Notes: generated by a model from the sequence alone, not told the origin. 47,488 bases of DNA from Nitrospira sp. (GCA_019636945.1 JAHBWO010000013.1:1-47488); one strand, 5' to 3'. Shown: positions 15,020-24,666, numbered from the stretch's first letter. A program made the numbers and translations.

Positions 15020-16405
15020 TCAGGCTGTTCGCTCGACGAGAACTGGTCTGCTCACATGTTTTCGTATGGGCGTGGCGTGTGGGCGCAATTGCGTACGATA
15101 TTCCATAAGAGCATACAACGTGACAAACCACATGATGCCTACCTTATTGAACGAGGCTTCTGAATTGTTGTACATGATCGCCAAGACAAGCATGATGAAC
15201 CGCATGCTCGATCCGGGCTGATTGTTTACAAGCTTCTTTCTGATACGAAAATACGTTGAAGAAAGAAGCACAAGTAGCAAACCCACGCCGACCAACCCGC
15301 CGTTGAGATAAGTCTCAAGATAGCCGTTGTGAGCCTGAATAATGCCGCCGACTGTGTTGAACAATTGGGTAAGTCGTTCCCCCGCCCAGAAACTATTGAA
15401 TCCCGCTCCCACTAAAGGACTATCCTGATAATTTAAAAGGATAGGCCAGACTTCAGTACGGGTCGTGAGAGTCATGTCCCGTCCGAGGAGGTCGACTACA
15501 ATAAGCTCCTTGATATTAGTAAATGAATCTATCACCACGAAAAGAATCGCTGATGTCAGCATCAATGCTTCAACACGACCAAACATTCTCGTGATAGACG
15601 GTAACCCAAGGGTGATAAGCAACGCCGACCCTACAACGGCACACAGAAGGGATGTGGCACTGTTCGCAATCAGTAAGAGATACCAGCAGAGCAGGAGCAC
15701 ACCGCATCTGGAAACCATGAGAGGCTTGTCTTTGATCCGTCCCTTCGCATTCCCCGCATCGAGAAGAACCCAAAGGAGAAACAGAGCTCCGACAAATGCC
15801 AGAACCCCCAATGTATTCTTATGCGTTGCTACTCCAACCCACATCAGTTCACTTCGATCAAACCCTGAATACGTTCGTCCCAAGTCTGGGTAGTAACGAA
15901 TCAATAATACGGACATGGGAATGCAAAGATAGGCGACCCTCGTCATAACCGCTCTCATTGCGGCGATCGGATCCCTATCTGAGAGGACGACCAATACCAT
16001 CACAACATTGCCCAGATCCTTGAAAACCCTTTTAAGAGTCACCACTGGATAATCAGACCACACGATACTGAGCAACCAGAATAAATAAAAGATACAAAGC
16101 CATACATTGCACGCAATGACTGAAGAAAGTTGAATGCGTCTCCGAAAGAGTACGACCAGACCAGCGACAATTAACGATAGGCTAACACTAGCCTCCAGTG
16201 GATTTCCCTCATCAAGCGCAACTTGCCGGCTGATGTCCCCTCCTACACTGAACCATTCGGTCACCGGACGCGATCCGTACATCGCAACCCATGCCACAAC
16301 AAACCAGACGGCAGGAGACACCACCACTCGCTCTTTCGCATCCCGGTAATAGACCCAGGTGAGCCACAGGACGAATATAAGACTGGCGACGGTTCCCATC
16401 ATCAT
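15020..16405 (-). CDS. Wzy-like polymerase / O-antigen ligase family protein
   Basis: A 461-residue polytopic membrane protein with around eleven hydrophobic segments. Its long periplasmic loop contains GVATHKNTLGVLAF and, further on, LVGAGFNSFWAGERL and AHNGYLETYLNGGLVGVGLL, the signature His loop of the O-antigen ligase/ExoQ/Wzy superfamily. In a Wzx/Wzy locus it most likely polymerises repeat units on the periplasmic face. Its start overlaps the stop of the GT4 gene by 4 bp (ATGA), which argues for translational coupling. Confidence 0.9.
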   Translation of the reverse strand: MMMGTVASLIFVLWLTWVYYRDAKERVVVSPAVWFVVAWVAMYGSRPVTEWFSVGGDISRQVALDEGNPLEASVSLSLIVAGLVVLFRRRIQLSSVIACNVWLCIFYLFWLLSIVWSDYPVVTLKRVFKDLGNVVMVLVVLSDRDPIAAMRAVMTRVAYLCIPMSVLLIRYYPDLGRTYSGFDRSELMWVGVATHKNTLGVLAFVGALFLLWVLLDAGNAKGRIKDKPLMVSRCGVLLLCWYLLLIANSATSLLCAVVGSALLITLGLPSITRMFGRVEALMLTSAILFVVIDSFTNIKELIVVDLLGRDMTLTTRTEVWPILLNYQDSPLVGAGFNSFWAGERLTQLFNTVGGIIQAHNGYLETYLNGGLVGVGLLLVLLSSTYFRIRKKLVNNQPGSSMRFIMLVLAIMYNNSEASFNKVGIMWFVTLYALMEYRTQLRPHATPIRKHVSRPVLVERTA

Positions 16406-17664
16406 GGTCGCACGTTTGTGGACACCAGTTCATCTCCATATGCTAGGCCTTGGAGCATCGAGACATACTTCTCCTTTTCTTTACTCCACAACAGTCTTTC
16501 TCGAACTTTCGTAAGCCCATTCCTGTACCGGATCAAAATACCGGGATCTTCCACCACTTGCAGCATCCTTTGCGCTAATGATGCTGCATCTCCGGAATCG
16601 AAAAACATGCATTCATCAGGCTGGAAATAGTATTCTATCGCCGCATTCCGAATGCTAATTGACGGCAAGCCCAAACAGGCGTACTCGACCAACTTCAACG
16701 GCAGAGCATAATTAGCAACCGTGGAAGTTCTGATATCCAAGGGAACGAGGCCGACATGGCAGTCGGATAACATTTGGGGAATCTCATGCAGAGGGTACAT
16801 ACGATTCACAAATTCCACGACATCGCCTACTCCACTATTGTGGATCAGGTCATTAAGTGTGCTGCTGAAGTCACCTTCACCGATGATTCTCACTCGAATC
16901 CTTTCCCGATGGCGCACCTTAGCGACCGCCTCCACAAGACTGCGCAATCCATACCTCTCCAGGATGGTTCCATGAAACACAAACCGTATTAGGCCATCAG
17001 TCGATGGATACTCCAACGGAGTGAAGATGCTATCATCAGCGAAATTCGCAACCACACCGATAGTTTCCGGATGGTATCCGTGCTTGACCAGAATGCCGTT
17101 CTTAACCGGCTGGCTCACAGTAATCGTCTGGTTTGCGAAGGCCACGCTCAGTCTTTCTTGAAGCAAAAGTAGTCGTCCCACGATGTTATTCCCAAGATTG
17201 CGAAATTTTGAGCCGTAAGTCTCTGGCATAGGATCATGGATATCTAAGATAACCTTGGCTCCGAATAGCTTGGGAACAATAGCCGAAAACACAAGTGCAT
17301 CAGGCATATTATGAACATGTACGACCTTATATCGCCTCGACAGAAACAACCAAGCCGACCTTAAGACGCACAATGTGAAGAATCGCATATATTCCCACAC
17401 ATACCGGACGAGAGAGCTTCCTCGATACCGCGCTTGGACACGGTAGACCCTCACCCCTCGAATGATCTCTGTTGAGAGTTGCCCTGGACGCCTTAAGGCA
17501 ATCACATCTACAGAAAATCCGCCTTCAAGAGCCGCCTCCGCCGCGCGGATCACCCTGGGGTCAGTCTCGTAGTAGGTGTAGGCGATCATCAGAACTGCCT
17601 GAGCCATGTGCGATAAGTTAGGGGCAGTGAGGGGTAAGCTGACGGATTGACCGGCGGAATTCAT
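16402..17664 (-). CDS. Glycosyltransferase family 4
   Basis: A retaining GT-B glycosyltransferase. The N-terminal half has AYTYYETDPRVIRAAEAAL and VVHVHNMPDALVFSA. The C-terminal nucleotide-sugar domain includes LIRFVFHGTILERYGLRSLV, RVRIIGEGD and GLVPLDIRTSTVANYALPLK, with LVEYACLGLPSIS as the E-x7-E region. It adds a sugar to the lipid-linked repeat unit on the cytoplasmic side. ATG 17664 is preferred over GTG 17676 because GGTGG lies eight bases upstream. It follows the GT2 gene with a 15-bp gap and overlaps the polymerase gene by 4 bp. Confidence 0.92.
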   Translation of the reverse strand: MNSAGQSVSLPLTAPNLSHMAQAVLMIAYTYYETDPRVIRAAEAALEGGFSVDVIALRRPGQLSTEIIRGVRVYRVQARYRGSSLVRYVWEYMRFFTLCVLRSAWLFLSRRYKVVHVHNMPDALVFSAIVPKLFGAKVILDIHDPMPETYGSKFRNLGNNIVGRLLLLQERLSVAFANQTITVSQPVKNGILVKHGYHPETIGVVANFADDSIFTPLEYPSTDGLIRFVFHGTILERYGLRSLVEAVAKVRHRERIRVRIIGEGDFSSTLNDLIHNSGVGDVVEFVNRMYPLHEIPQMLSDCHVGLVPLDIRTSTVANYALPLKLVEYACLGLPSISIRNAAIEYYFQPDECMFFDSGDAASLAQRMLQVVEDPGILIRYRNGLTKVRERLLWSKEKEKYVSMLQGLAYGDELVSTNVRP

Positions 17665-17679
17665 GTTATCTGCCACCGG

Positions 17680-18585
17680 TCATGCTTGGCATCGTTTGCG
17701 AAAAGGCAACATCTTGTGGATCCGCTCCATCTGCTCTCGTCGATGAAACGACCGCAATGCAGGAGGAATCGGATTCGGCTTTCCGGAAAGCCATGCATAG
17801 GTGTAACCCAAGAGCAGGGACAGCCCTCCGAGGATCAATGGCTGATTTTTCATCTGAAAGAGACTCCGAGCGATCTCCCACAGAGGATGATTGCCGACAT
17901 AATAGTCTTCCTGTCCATGGCGGAAGCGGGCCTTGACTGGACTACGGTCTGCAGTCCCCATGGCTCGATGGTGGACACAGCTCCGCTCGACAAACGTCTG
18001 TGTTGTCCACCCAAGCATCCGAGCTGTCGTCACTGCGACCCAATCGATGCCCCCACCTTTGATAGGACGGTATCCCCCAATCTGATCGAAACAGCGTCTC
18101 CTGAATAATTGGCAGGCCCCTGAGACATGTTCCAGGTTGGAGAGCGCATGACTGTGCGAACCGGGATTACCCGTCTCTTCAACGAAGGGCGTCCCTCCTA
18201 CGCCCAACGTCGACAGTTCGCTAAACTTGGATAAGAGAAACTCATAGTAGTCGGCCGGTACAGTGATATCGGCATCCAAGTTGCCTACTAGATCGAACTC
18301 GACCTCTTTTAAGGATGCATAGGCGGCATTGACCGCGTGCGCCTTACCTGCAAAATGACGATCAGGCGACCTTTCCAGCCTTAACAGTACGATCCAGGGA
18401 AACCGGCCGGCAGCGGATCTGGCGATCTCATCCGTTCGGTCCGTCGATCCGTCACTGACGATGATCCACCGGACCGGCTGAATGGTTTGGCGCGTCACTG
18501 AACGAATTACTTCCTCGAGATGGGCTTCTTCGTTCCACGCCGGTGTGATGAGCGCGTATGTCAGATTAGCAACTGTTGGTGGCAT
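17680..18585 (-). CDS. Glycosyltransferase family 2
   Basis: An inverting GT-A glycosyltransferase of 301 residues. YALITPAWNEEAHLEEVIRS and WIIVSDGSTDRTDEI form the nucleotide-binding start. VGNLDADITVP is the DxD-type metal site near residue 102. The acceptor side has GGYRPIKGGGIDWVAVT, with HGQEDYYVGNHPLW beyond it. One hydrophobic segment near the C-terminus (LILGGLSLLLGYTYAW) suggests membrane anchoring. It lies 21 bp after the toroid protein and before the GT4 gene. Donor and acceptor are unknown. Confidence 0.92.
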   Translation of the reverse strand: MPPTVANLTYALITPAWNEEAHLEEVIRSVTRQTIQPVRWIIVSDGSTDRTDEIARSAAGRFPWIVLLRLERSPDRHFAGKAHAVNAAYASLKEVEFDLVGNLDADITVPADYYEFLLSKFSELSTLGVGGTPFVEETGNPGSHSHALSNLEHVSGACQLFRRRCFDQIGGYRPIKGGGIDWVAVTTARMLGWTTQTFVERSCVHHRAMGTADRSPVKARFRHGQEDYYVGNHPLWEIARSLFQMKNQPLILGGLSLLLGYTYAWLSGKPNPIPPALRSFHRREQMERIHKMLPFRKRCQA

Positions 18586-18606
18586 GATCGCTGCTGCGAG
18601 CCGGGC

Positions 18607-19788
18607 CTAGGCAGATATCGGTGTCATTCTTCGCAGAAGAACGGCCAGAGCTTTCGTCATAGTTCCCTGCCCCCAATGCAACATGGGGGTCTTCACCTTC
18701 TTCCAGCCGAGATCGCGATAATAGAAATGGCCATCTGCATCTTGCATATTGTCGATAGTCCAGGCGGCAACTTTCTGAGCCAAGGTCAGGCTTTCAGGAT
18801 CAGACTCACCAAAACCGGCAAGCGTTTCGATCGCTTGCGCCGCACACTGGATATCGATGGGATAAGTCCGATCGTGAAAGTATTTGGGACGGCCATCTGC
18901 TTCAAAGAAGTGGTCTTTGTAGAACTGCAGCCCCTTCTCAATACATTCATCAAACGATTCGTCCTTGGTCGCTTCCCTATAAACCTTCAACGCGGAAAGG
19001 TTGTAACCGGTGTGAAAGTTGTCTATCCAATGATATTTTGGCTCTTCCGCGTAGTACCAGGAGCCATCCTTCTGCTGCCTGGCGCAGGTATACGTCATCG
19101 CGTTGGTGGCCACCGCAAGGCATTCTTGGTTATTTTTCAGGGTACCCAAACGGGCAAGAAAGGCGGCGCCCATCACGTTCGAATTATGGATGGATGACTG
19201 CCGATAGGCGACGTAGCTCAAACAGTTGCCGCTTGCTGTCCGTTCCTGTGGTAGGCCGACTATCCAACGACCAATACTTTCCGCAACATGCAAAAACCGC
19301 TGGTCGTGCAACGTTTCGCATGCATCAAGAAAGGTTTGCCCGATCAAGGCGCTCCAAATGAGGAGCGGTTCGCCCAAGGGACGTCGCCCGCTTCTGGTTG
19401 CATATTCATAGGGATCTCCCCAGCAGTGCTCTGTAGAATGAACGGCGCGATTAGCTATTAACCATTCCAGGCAATCAATCGCTTTTCTACGATGGTTTTC
19501 ATCTCCATTCGCCCGATACATGAAAAGATAGCCCCATGCCATATACCCGCGACCAATGGCTGATTCGTGTGGGGAGATACCAAGGAATGGACGAATGTTG
19601 AAGGGTGCGCGCAGGACGACTTGTTGCAAGATCCGCATAGGTAAAACCCGGGCCCCTGTTAGCGTAAACAGCGGTGAGAGATTCCCATCCGCGGGCTCAT
19701 AGCCACGATACTGATGCCTGACCACCCAGGAGATCACGCGCAACAGGCTTCGCACAACCGTTGCTTGCAATTCGACTGGCTCTCTCAT
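18607..19788 (-). CDS. Alpha/alpha-toroid (six-hairpin) protein of EPS loci
   Basis: A 393-residue soluble protein with regularly spaced helices and GS/GxxxxY-type turns: GRGYMAWGYLFMYRANGD, HNSNVMGAAFLARLG, QKDGSWYYAEEP, HWIDNFHTGYNLSALKVY, DIQCAAQAIETLAGFG. This is the layout of six-hairpin glycosidases, epimerases and lyases. Homologues in EPS clusters are, to my recollection, often labelled delta-aminolevulinic acid dehydratase; that label does not fit, as no ALAD active-site lysine pattern is present. A role in modifying uronic-acid or amino-sugar polymers is possible but unproved. It overlaps the SGNH gene by 4 bp. Confidence 0.7.
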   Translation of the reverse strand: MREPVELQATVVRSLLRVISWVVRHQYRGYEPADGNLSPLFTLTGARVLPMRILQQVVLRAPFNIRPFLGISPHESAIGRGYMAWGYLFMYRANGDENHRRKAIDCLEWLIANRAVHSTEHCWGDPYEYATRSGRRPLGEPLLIWSALIGQTFLDACETLHDQRFLHVAESIGRWIVGLPQERTASGNCLSYVAYRQSSIHNSNVMGAAFLARLGTLKNNQECLAVATNAMTYTCARQQKDGSWYYAEEPKYHWIDNFHTGYNLSALKVYREATKDESFDECIEKGLQFYKDHFFEADGRPKYFHDRTYPIDIQCAAQAIETLAGFGESDPESLTLAQKVAAWTIDNMQDADGHFYYRDLGWKKVKTPMLHWGQGTMTKALAVLLRRMTPISA

Positions 19789-20999
19789 TGCACAGTCACT
19801 CGGCTTTCAGAGTTTTGATTTCTACCCCCACGACCAGCGGTAACCTCTTGTGAGAGATACTCAGCCACAGCCTCTCCGATGACCCTGTAGCCGTTTCGGC
19901 CAGGATGCATATCCCTTGTCGTTTGCGCATAGAGTTGCTTCTCAGTGGACCGCTCCAATGCGGGAAGCACATCCACATAGGCGATTGCGTGATCGTCTAG
20001 ATAGCTGATCATCTCCAATTTCGCCTGACGCTCATTGACGATGACCTTGTGGAGTGTCTCATATAAATGGAGCTTGGGATCCTGCTCGATGTACTTGGCA
20101 AATACGGTTTCCTTTGTGGGAATGATTACCACCAGGAATTTGCAGCCTTCTTTCCGGCATTCCCTATCCATCTCCTCAAGCAGATGGAAGGTGATACGCA
20201 TTCCTTCCCGTATCGGACCGCTGGTTTGATTGAGGCTTTCTGCGATCCCGAGCGGTCTGAACGCCTCACGGATGTTCCTCTCCTCGCGAACTATACTCGT
20301 CGTATAGGAATCGCCCCCATCTGCAACCTGTTTGAAACGAATGAACTCTTTCACCGCAGCTACGATGGGGCCATGAAACACGATTCTGTAGATCATGCTG
20401 TGGCTGGAGAACCAATTCCGTATGGTAGCGCCCCATACGGGAGGGCCGGGATCCCAATTGTCAGGATTTACAAGATCCCAATGCCCTTGCCTCAGGGAAG
20501 CCCAAAAATCGAGCCCATGGGTGATGGAAAAGGCATTTTCAAAGTCATCTCCCATATACAGCCCGCAAATGACCCATTTGGGTCTCAACTGCAAGGCTTT
20601 CGTCTTGAACATGTGATAGTACTGGTTTGGGCCATAACCTCCGAGACCCAGATTGTAGACCTCAAGCCCCACCGTTCGTCCTAGAACAGCCGGCCATGCA
20701 TCATCCATTGCTGCAGTATTGCCATAAGTATGGGAGTCTCCCACTGCCACAATAGTTGCACTCGTGGGCACACGACTGTTCCGGAACCCCCACGCGTCAA
20801 ATCCGGTGCTTGGAGTCTCGATTTTATGACCAAGAATACTGTCGCTACTCATTTTCGGCGAGAGATAGTCGGCCTCATTGAGAATCACCCTAGCGCCCAA
20901 TTCACACACAAGAATCCCTAGGCACAAGGAGGCCAGGAGAAGAATGCCCGTAAAGAGGATATGCTTGCAGCCGGAGGTTATTGCCTTAACGTCTTGCAT
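19785..20999 (-). CDS. Membrane-anchored SGNH/GDSL hydrolase-like protein
   Basis: A 404-residue protein with one N-terminal membrane helix (ILFTGILLLASLCLGILV) and an SGNH esterase domain facing the periplasm. Block I is VAVGDSHTYGNTAAM, with the nucleophile Ser. Block II is LGLGGYGPNQYYHMF. ICGLYMGDDFENAF carries the block III position, and RDMHPGRNGYRVIGEAVAEY holds the Asp/His of block V. Relatives (AlgX/AlgJ-like and others) add or remove O-acetyl groups on exopolysaccharides. It may cooperate with the acyltransferase at 14004. Catalytic residues look complete. Confidence 0.88.
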   Translation of the reverse strand: MQDVKAITSGCKHILFTGILLLASLCLGILVCELGARVILNEADYLSPKMSSDSILGHKIETPSTGFDAWGFRNSRVPTSATIVAVGDSHTYGNTAAMDDAWPAVLGRTVGLEVYNLGLGGYGPNQYYHMFKTKALQLRPKWVICGLYMGDDFENAFSITHGLDFWASLRQGHWDLVNPDNWDPGPPVWGATIRNWFSSHSMIYRIVFHGPIVAAVKEFIRFKQVADGGDSYTTSIVREERNIREAFRPLGIAESLNQTSGPIREGMRITFHLLEEMDRECRKEGCKFLVVIIPTKETVFAKYIEQDPKLHLYETLHKVIVNERQAKLEMISYLDDHAIAYVDVLPALERSTEKQLYAQTTRDMHPGRNGYRVIGEAVAEYLSQEVTAGRGGRNQNSESRVTVQ

Positions 21000-21095
21000 G
21001 TGTGCGTTTTGTTACGAGGACGCTTGGCCGCTCGCCGAAATCCTGTTTTCTGATTTCTTCGATCTGACTTCATGGGAAAGATTTACTTCTCAAGT

Positions 21096-22727
21096 TCAAG
21101 TTTCACATTCGATGGAAGCAGTTCCGTCGAACATCCTATCCACCGACTCATGAGCCGATACCGTTGAGCCATGAACGTGGATTACAGCGCCACGGCTATG
21201 CGACCGAGGGGCCGATATCTGGAAATTCGAAACGTAGTCTTCAGGTCCATTTCGAATCCCACGGAACTGAATCGACCGTCGCCAGCGGAACCACTCCACT
21301 GCCTCACCGCACTTAGCGAACCAAACCCGATTTCCTTTTCCAACCATCTCAAGCAAATCCTGATAGAACCGACCCAATAATCGCTCTGGAGCGAGGCTTC
21401 GATCGTGCCAATTGATCACCACCGTGCCTCCAAAATGCTTTGCATCTGCGACTATCTTCCTAGATAGTTCCAGTGCTTCCTTTGGTGCGAGACTCAATCG
21501 GCCTGAGGAAAAGAGCGCAGAATCCATAATGGACATCGGTAGCTCCATCAGCGTGGTACAGCCTAGTGGGCGAAAAACCTGTGACGTACCAGCACGGTAC
21601 CCTATCGCTTCGTTAAATCCGCAGGTTGAGTCATAGTCGAATCCGGCATCCTCTAAACGCTTAGGAGAGCATGCATCAAAATACAGCCAGTGCATTCGAA
21701 TACCTACTGACTTTGACCCCGTAAGGACAGACACCTCTCTTATCTCACGTTCGCCGGCATCCCTATCACGCCATGCATCTATTCCGTGCACCCCTATCTC
21801 ACTACCCAGAGATACAGCATTCCTAACCTCAGCTTGAACATCACTTACCTGATAACGAGTGGCACGCCAGGCGTTAGTAGTTCCCTCCAAAGAAATGCCA
21901 GGGACTCCCTTGAAAGGAACAAGAAAAAAGGTGGACTGCTCACCTGGCTCTGCTTTTGCGTAGTCCTCAAATGGTCGCCACAAATCAGGCAGTAGTCCCG
22001 CGAATACGAAAGGCAAAGAACATAGAGCACACCAGTTCCTAACTAATTCAGAGAATGACCGGCGACCTTTGAAAAAATCAAAGAAAGAGCCAATTGAGGA
22101 ACGATATAAAAAACCAGCCATGGTCCGGTCAAACCCATGATGTCGAATTCCAAAAAAATCTACGTCGTGCGTCAAACAACAGATAAAATCCTGTCCGAAT
22201 GGTCGAGGTGGTATCTCTATAAAGGTTATGTTTTCCTCAAGAAAGATATCGCGTAAAACCGCAATATGGAGTTCTAAGCTTGGCGTCGATGCGTTAGCAA
22301 CAGGCTGTCCTTCCACAACCAGAGCACGAATCTCTGCAATAAGGTCATACCCTATCCGACGCACCACGCGCGTTCCTTGGATAGATCGACAATCGATGGA
22401 TTGTCCACAGGCACTCAGAATTCCTCTGCGACCTGAGGGTTCAAATAATCCGACGTTTCCGTAAATCGGAACAGTGGCATCTCGCCAGCAGATTTCAGTG
22501 GGACCACTGGCACACTTGACGACAACACCGGCAGCTCTATCACCATGAAGCTCACGAGAACTGTAGACTAGACACACGTCGGCATCGACTTGTTCATAGG
22601 AGTCATCGGTACACAAAATCACCCGGTATTTCCGACCTGGTACGGCCTGCTCCCATGGAGTCTTGAACAATTCGAACAATTCCGAGACTACAAGCCACTC
22701 GGACGACTGAGCCACTACACCGATCAT
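21096..22727 (-). CDS. NodB-type polysaccharide deacetylase family protein (second, large)
   Basis: A 543-residue protein with an N-terminal extension of ~180 residues and a deacetylase barrel. FICCLTHDVDFFGI is the metal motif, GSEIGVHGIDAW the His motif, and GTVVINWHDRSLAPERL the late His motif, with IRMHWLYFD in between. It resembles the large deacetylase-like proteins of EPS loci rather than short CE4 enzymes. The open frame reaches a GTG at 22817 inside the methyltransferase gene. I prefer ATG 22727, which removes that overlap, though its ribosome site is weak. Likely substrate: an acetamido sugar of the polymer. Confidence 0.82.
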   Translation of the reverse strand: MIGVVAQSSEWLVVSELFELFKTPWEQAVPGRKYRVILCTDDSYEQVDADVCLVYSSRELHGDRAAGVVVKCASGPTEICWRDATVPIYGNVGLFEPSGRRGILSACGQSIDCRSIQGTRVVRRIGYDLIAEIRALVVEGQPVANASTPSLELHIAVLRDIFLEENITFIEIPPRPFGQDFICCLTHDVDFFGIRHHGFDRTMAGFLYRSSIGSFFDFFKGRRSFSELVRNWCALCSLPFVFAGLLPDLWRPFEDYAKAEPGEQSTFFLVPFKGVPGISLEGTTNAWRATRYQVSDVQAEVRNAVSLGSEIGVHGIDAWRDRDAGEREIREVSVLTGSKSVGIRMHWLYFDACSPKRLEDAGFDYDSTCGFNEAIGYRAGTSQVFRPLGCTTLMELPMSIMDSALFSSGRLSLAPKEALELSRKIVADAKHFGGTVVINWHDRSLAPERLLGRFYQDLLEMVGKGNRVWFAKCGEAVEWFRWRRSIQFRGIRNGPEDYVSNFQISAPRSHSRGAVIHVHGSTVSAHESVDRMFDGTASIECET

Positions 22728-22776
22728 GTGCTGATATCCGCGAAAGACACTTTGAAGAAAAGACGGGGTAGTTACT

Positions 22777-23454
22777 TCAAGAGAACGATTTCTTGACCAG
22801 GCAGATGAGATCTCCACCTTGACGGGACCACTTACTCACCAACCGATTGATCCTTGTACATGGCTCGCTAAATGCCAGCTGCCCGAAAACGTAGGCATCG
22901 ACCTTAAAGGAAAAATAGAACCTCGCGCTTGGGTAATGTCGGAAATGATGTTGCAGCTCTGTCCAGGAATGATAGCGCCAGGAGCCGCTTCTCTTGGAAG
23001 AACAGTTAGAGTAGTACAGAAACATCAAAAACCCACCAGGTTTTACAAAACCGAGGAGTTTTCGTGTTACTTCATCGTTATCTGGGAAGTCCACCCTATT
23101 ATATAAGGACAACCCCCGAGCGAACACACAATCGAACTGCCCCAACTGAGCCGACAACATGTCATCCTCGATATCGGCTACAGAAAAGGAAATGCCAGAA
23201 TCCCCATACGCACGCTGTGCTGCCAAGATTCCAACATCAGAAATATCGATACCCTGCACCGCCATGCCATGTTTTCGAAAGAGATATGAGAAGAGGCCTT
23301 GACCGCACCCAACATCAAGCACAGTTGCCCCTGGCTTTAACTGACAGGCACCAATGAGACCTGCAAGATACCGGTCATAAAGCCATATTCGGTACCCAAA
23401 ATAGTTTAGTTGCTGGTAGTAGATGTTGTAGTGAACAGCTTGATCACTTTTCAT
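22777..23454 (-). CDS. Class I SAM-dependent methyltransferase
   Basis: A 225-residue methyltransferase. Motif I is VLDVGCGQGLFSYLF near residues 45-59, the acidic end of strand 2 is VQGIDIS, SVADIEDD is motif II, and FVKPGGFLMFLYY is motif III. It probably O- or N-methylates a sugar or intermediate of the polymer; the acceptor cannot be deduced. GGAG four bases before ATG 23454 supports the start. It is the first gene downstream of the tRNA-like gene, so the tRNA lies directly in its leader region. Confidence 0.9.
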   Translation of the reverse strand: MKSDQAVHYNIYYQQLNYFGYRIWLYDRYLAGLIGACQLKPGATVLDVGCGQGLFSYLFRKHGMAVQGIDISDVGILAAQRAYGDSGISFSVADIEDDMLSAQLGQFDCVFARGLSLYNRVDFPDNDEVTRKLLGFVKPGGFLMFLYYSNCSSKRSGSWRYHSWTELQHHFRHYPSARFYFSFKVDAYVFGQLAFSEPCTRINRLVSKWSRQGGDLICLVKKSFS

Positions 23455-23505
23455 TGCTCTCCGCTACCGAGATGATATCCGAAGGTGATACATACAGATT
23501 CGGAC

Positions 23506-23581
23506 TGGAGCCGGCGGGAGGAATTGAACACTCCATCAACCGAATAACGAATCGGTCGCTCTACCGTTGAGCTACACCGGC
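23506..23581 (-). tRNA. tRNA-Thr(CGU)-like gene with irregular anticodon and T arms
   Basis: The minus strand carries a perfect 7-bp acceptor stem (GCCGGTG/CGCCGGC), U8-A9, D arm GCTC-AACGGTA-GAGC, anticodon stem ACCGA/TCGGT, T-loop TTCAATT and an encoded CCA (23506-23508). Two irregularities are clear. The anticodon loop TTCGTTAT has eight bases, one more than the TTCGTAA-type loop of tRNA-Thr(CGU). The T stem GGAGTG/CCTCC needs a bulged T. The acceptor and D arm fit bacterial tRNA-Thr; reading GTT as an Asn anticodon does not give a paired stem. Either a decayed tRNA or one with two single-base insertions. Confidence 0.72.
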
Positions 23582-23724
23582 AAACATTCCGAGCACTATA
23601 CCTGACATTGAACCATTAACATCTTTAACTCATCTGATACATCACTTTCCTGTACCAGAGATTCGCACATTGCATCAGTTCAGGAATGAACGTTATTACT
23701 CCGCGGAGGACTAATGAAAAACAC

Positions 23725-24666
23725 TCACGTCTTTTGAGTAGCACGAAGCAATTCAGCCCTCACATTCCAAAGACAGTCGATAAGCGTCGCTGGGAGCAAC
23801 CCGAGAAGTCCTCGGTGTAATTTGAGCCGCAGGTACACCTTTCCCTTCTTCGTAAGCGGGATGAAATACCGAGGAAAATCCAGTTGCACAAAACCATTTC
23901 GCCGCTTGAATTCAGACAATTGGCTCTTATCCTTATTGCCATAAGTAAATTTGCTATAGGTAAGATACGAGATCCCTTTTTCCTGACATATTTCAACTGC
24001 CTTAGCAATCAGTGCATTCATTGGCCGCTTGTCGTAGTGCGCTGCCTTGGATATGATTTGCATCATATTTGCCACCTGATCAACATACACAAATTTGAGG
24101 AACCCAATAAGTTCATCGTTGTAGTACGCCCCTATGAATTCACTCCTGTCCAGATAGCTACTATTCTCTCGTTTGACTGACTCCAGATCTTTACCATAAT
24201 GCCAGAACTTCTTACCCTGCCTGACCGGCATCTCATCATATACATCTTTTATGCCCTTAACGAAGGCGTCGTCAAACTTCGCTGACTGAACAGTCACTCC
24301 ACGTTTTGCTGCACGGCGAGCGTTCTTACGAGATTCTTGTGGCAGCTTGGCCCACCAATCCTCAAAGCTTTTCGTGCACGCAACTGCAGCGTTATCCCAT
24401 TCGAAGAGATACGGGTACTTCGGAGTTGCCTCATAGATCTTCTGCGGAAATGTCAGTATGTCGGCCTGCAATCTCTTGTCGGATAGATTCGCAATCAATG
24501 TTGCCACATCAGCGATCAATTCACCTTCTACGAATTCTTCATCAAATATCCTTGCTGTCTTGATGATATTGCCAGTGATGATTACCCGCCGGCCATCAAT
24601 GATAGTGGCAGGGACTCGGATTGTTTTTCCCCGAACAGAAGCCTCAGCGTAATGAACTTCGTTCAT
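23725..24666 (-). CDS. GNAT-fold acyltransferase-like protein
   Basis: A 313-residue protein with a C-terminal GNAT-like region: WAKLPQESRKNARRAAKRGV, FVKGIKDVYDEMPVRQGKKF, FIGAYYNDELIGFLKFVYVD, then MNALIAKAVEICQEKGISYL. The pattern is that of FemAB-related GNAT proteins, which use a peptidyl- or acyl-carrier donor. I place the start at ATG 24666, since the upstream TTG only adds four codons. It lies 45 bp after the asparagine-synthetase-like gene. A role in adding an amino acid or acyl group to an amino sugar is inference from family and context. Confidence 0.72.
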   Translation of the reverse strand: MNEVHYAEASVRGKTIRVPATIIDGRRVIITGNIIKTARIFDEEFVEGELIADVATLIANLSDKRLQADILTFPQKIYEATPKYPYLFEWDNAAVACTKSFEDWWAKLPQESRKNARRAAKRGVTVQSAKFDDAFVKGIKDVYDEMPVRQGKKFWHYGKDLESVKRENSSYLDRSEFIGAYYNDELIGFLKFVYVDQVANMMQIISKAAHYDKRPMNALIAKAVEICQEKGISYLTYSKFTYGNKDKSQLSEFKRRNGFVQLDFPRYFIPLTKKGKVYLRLKLHRGLLGLLPATLIDCLWNVRAELLRATQKT

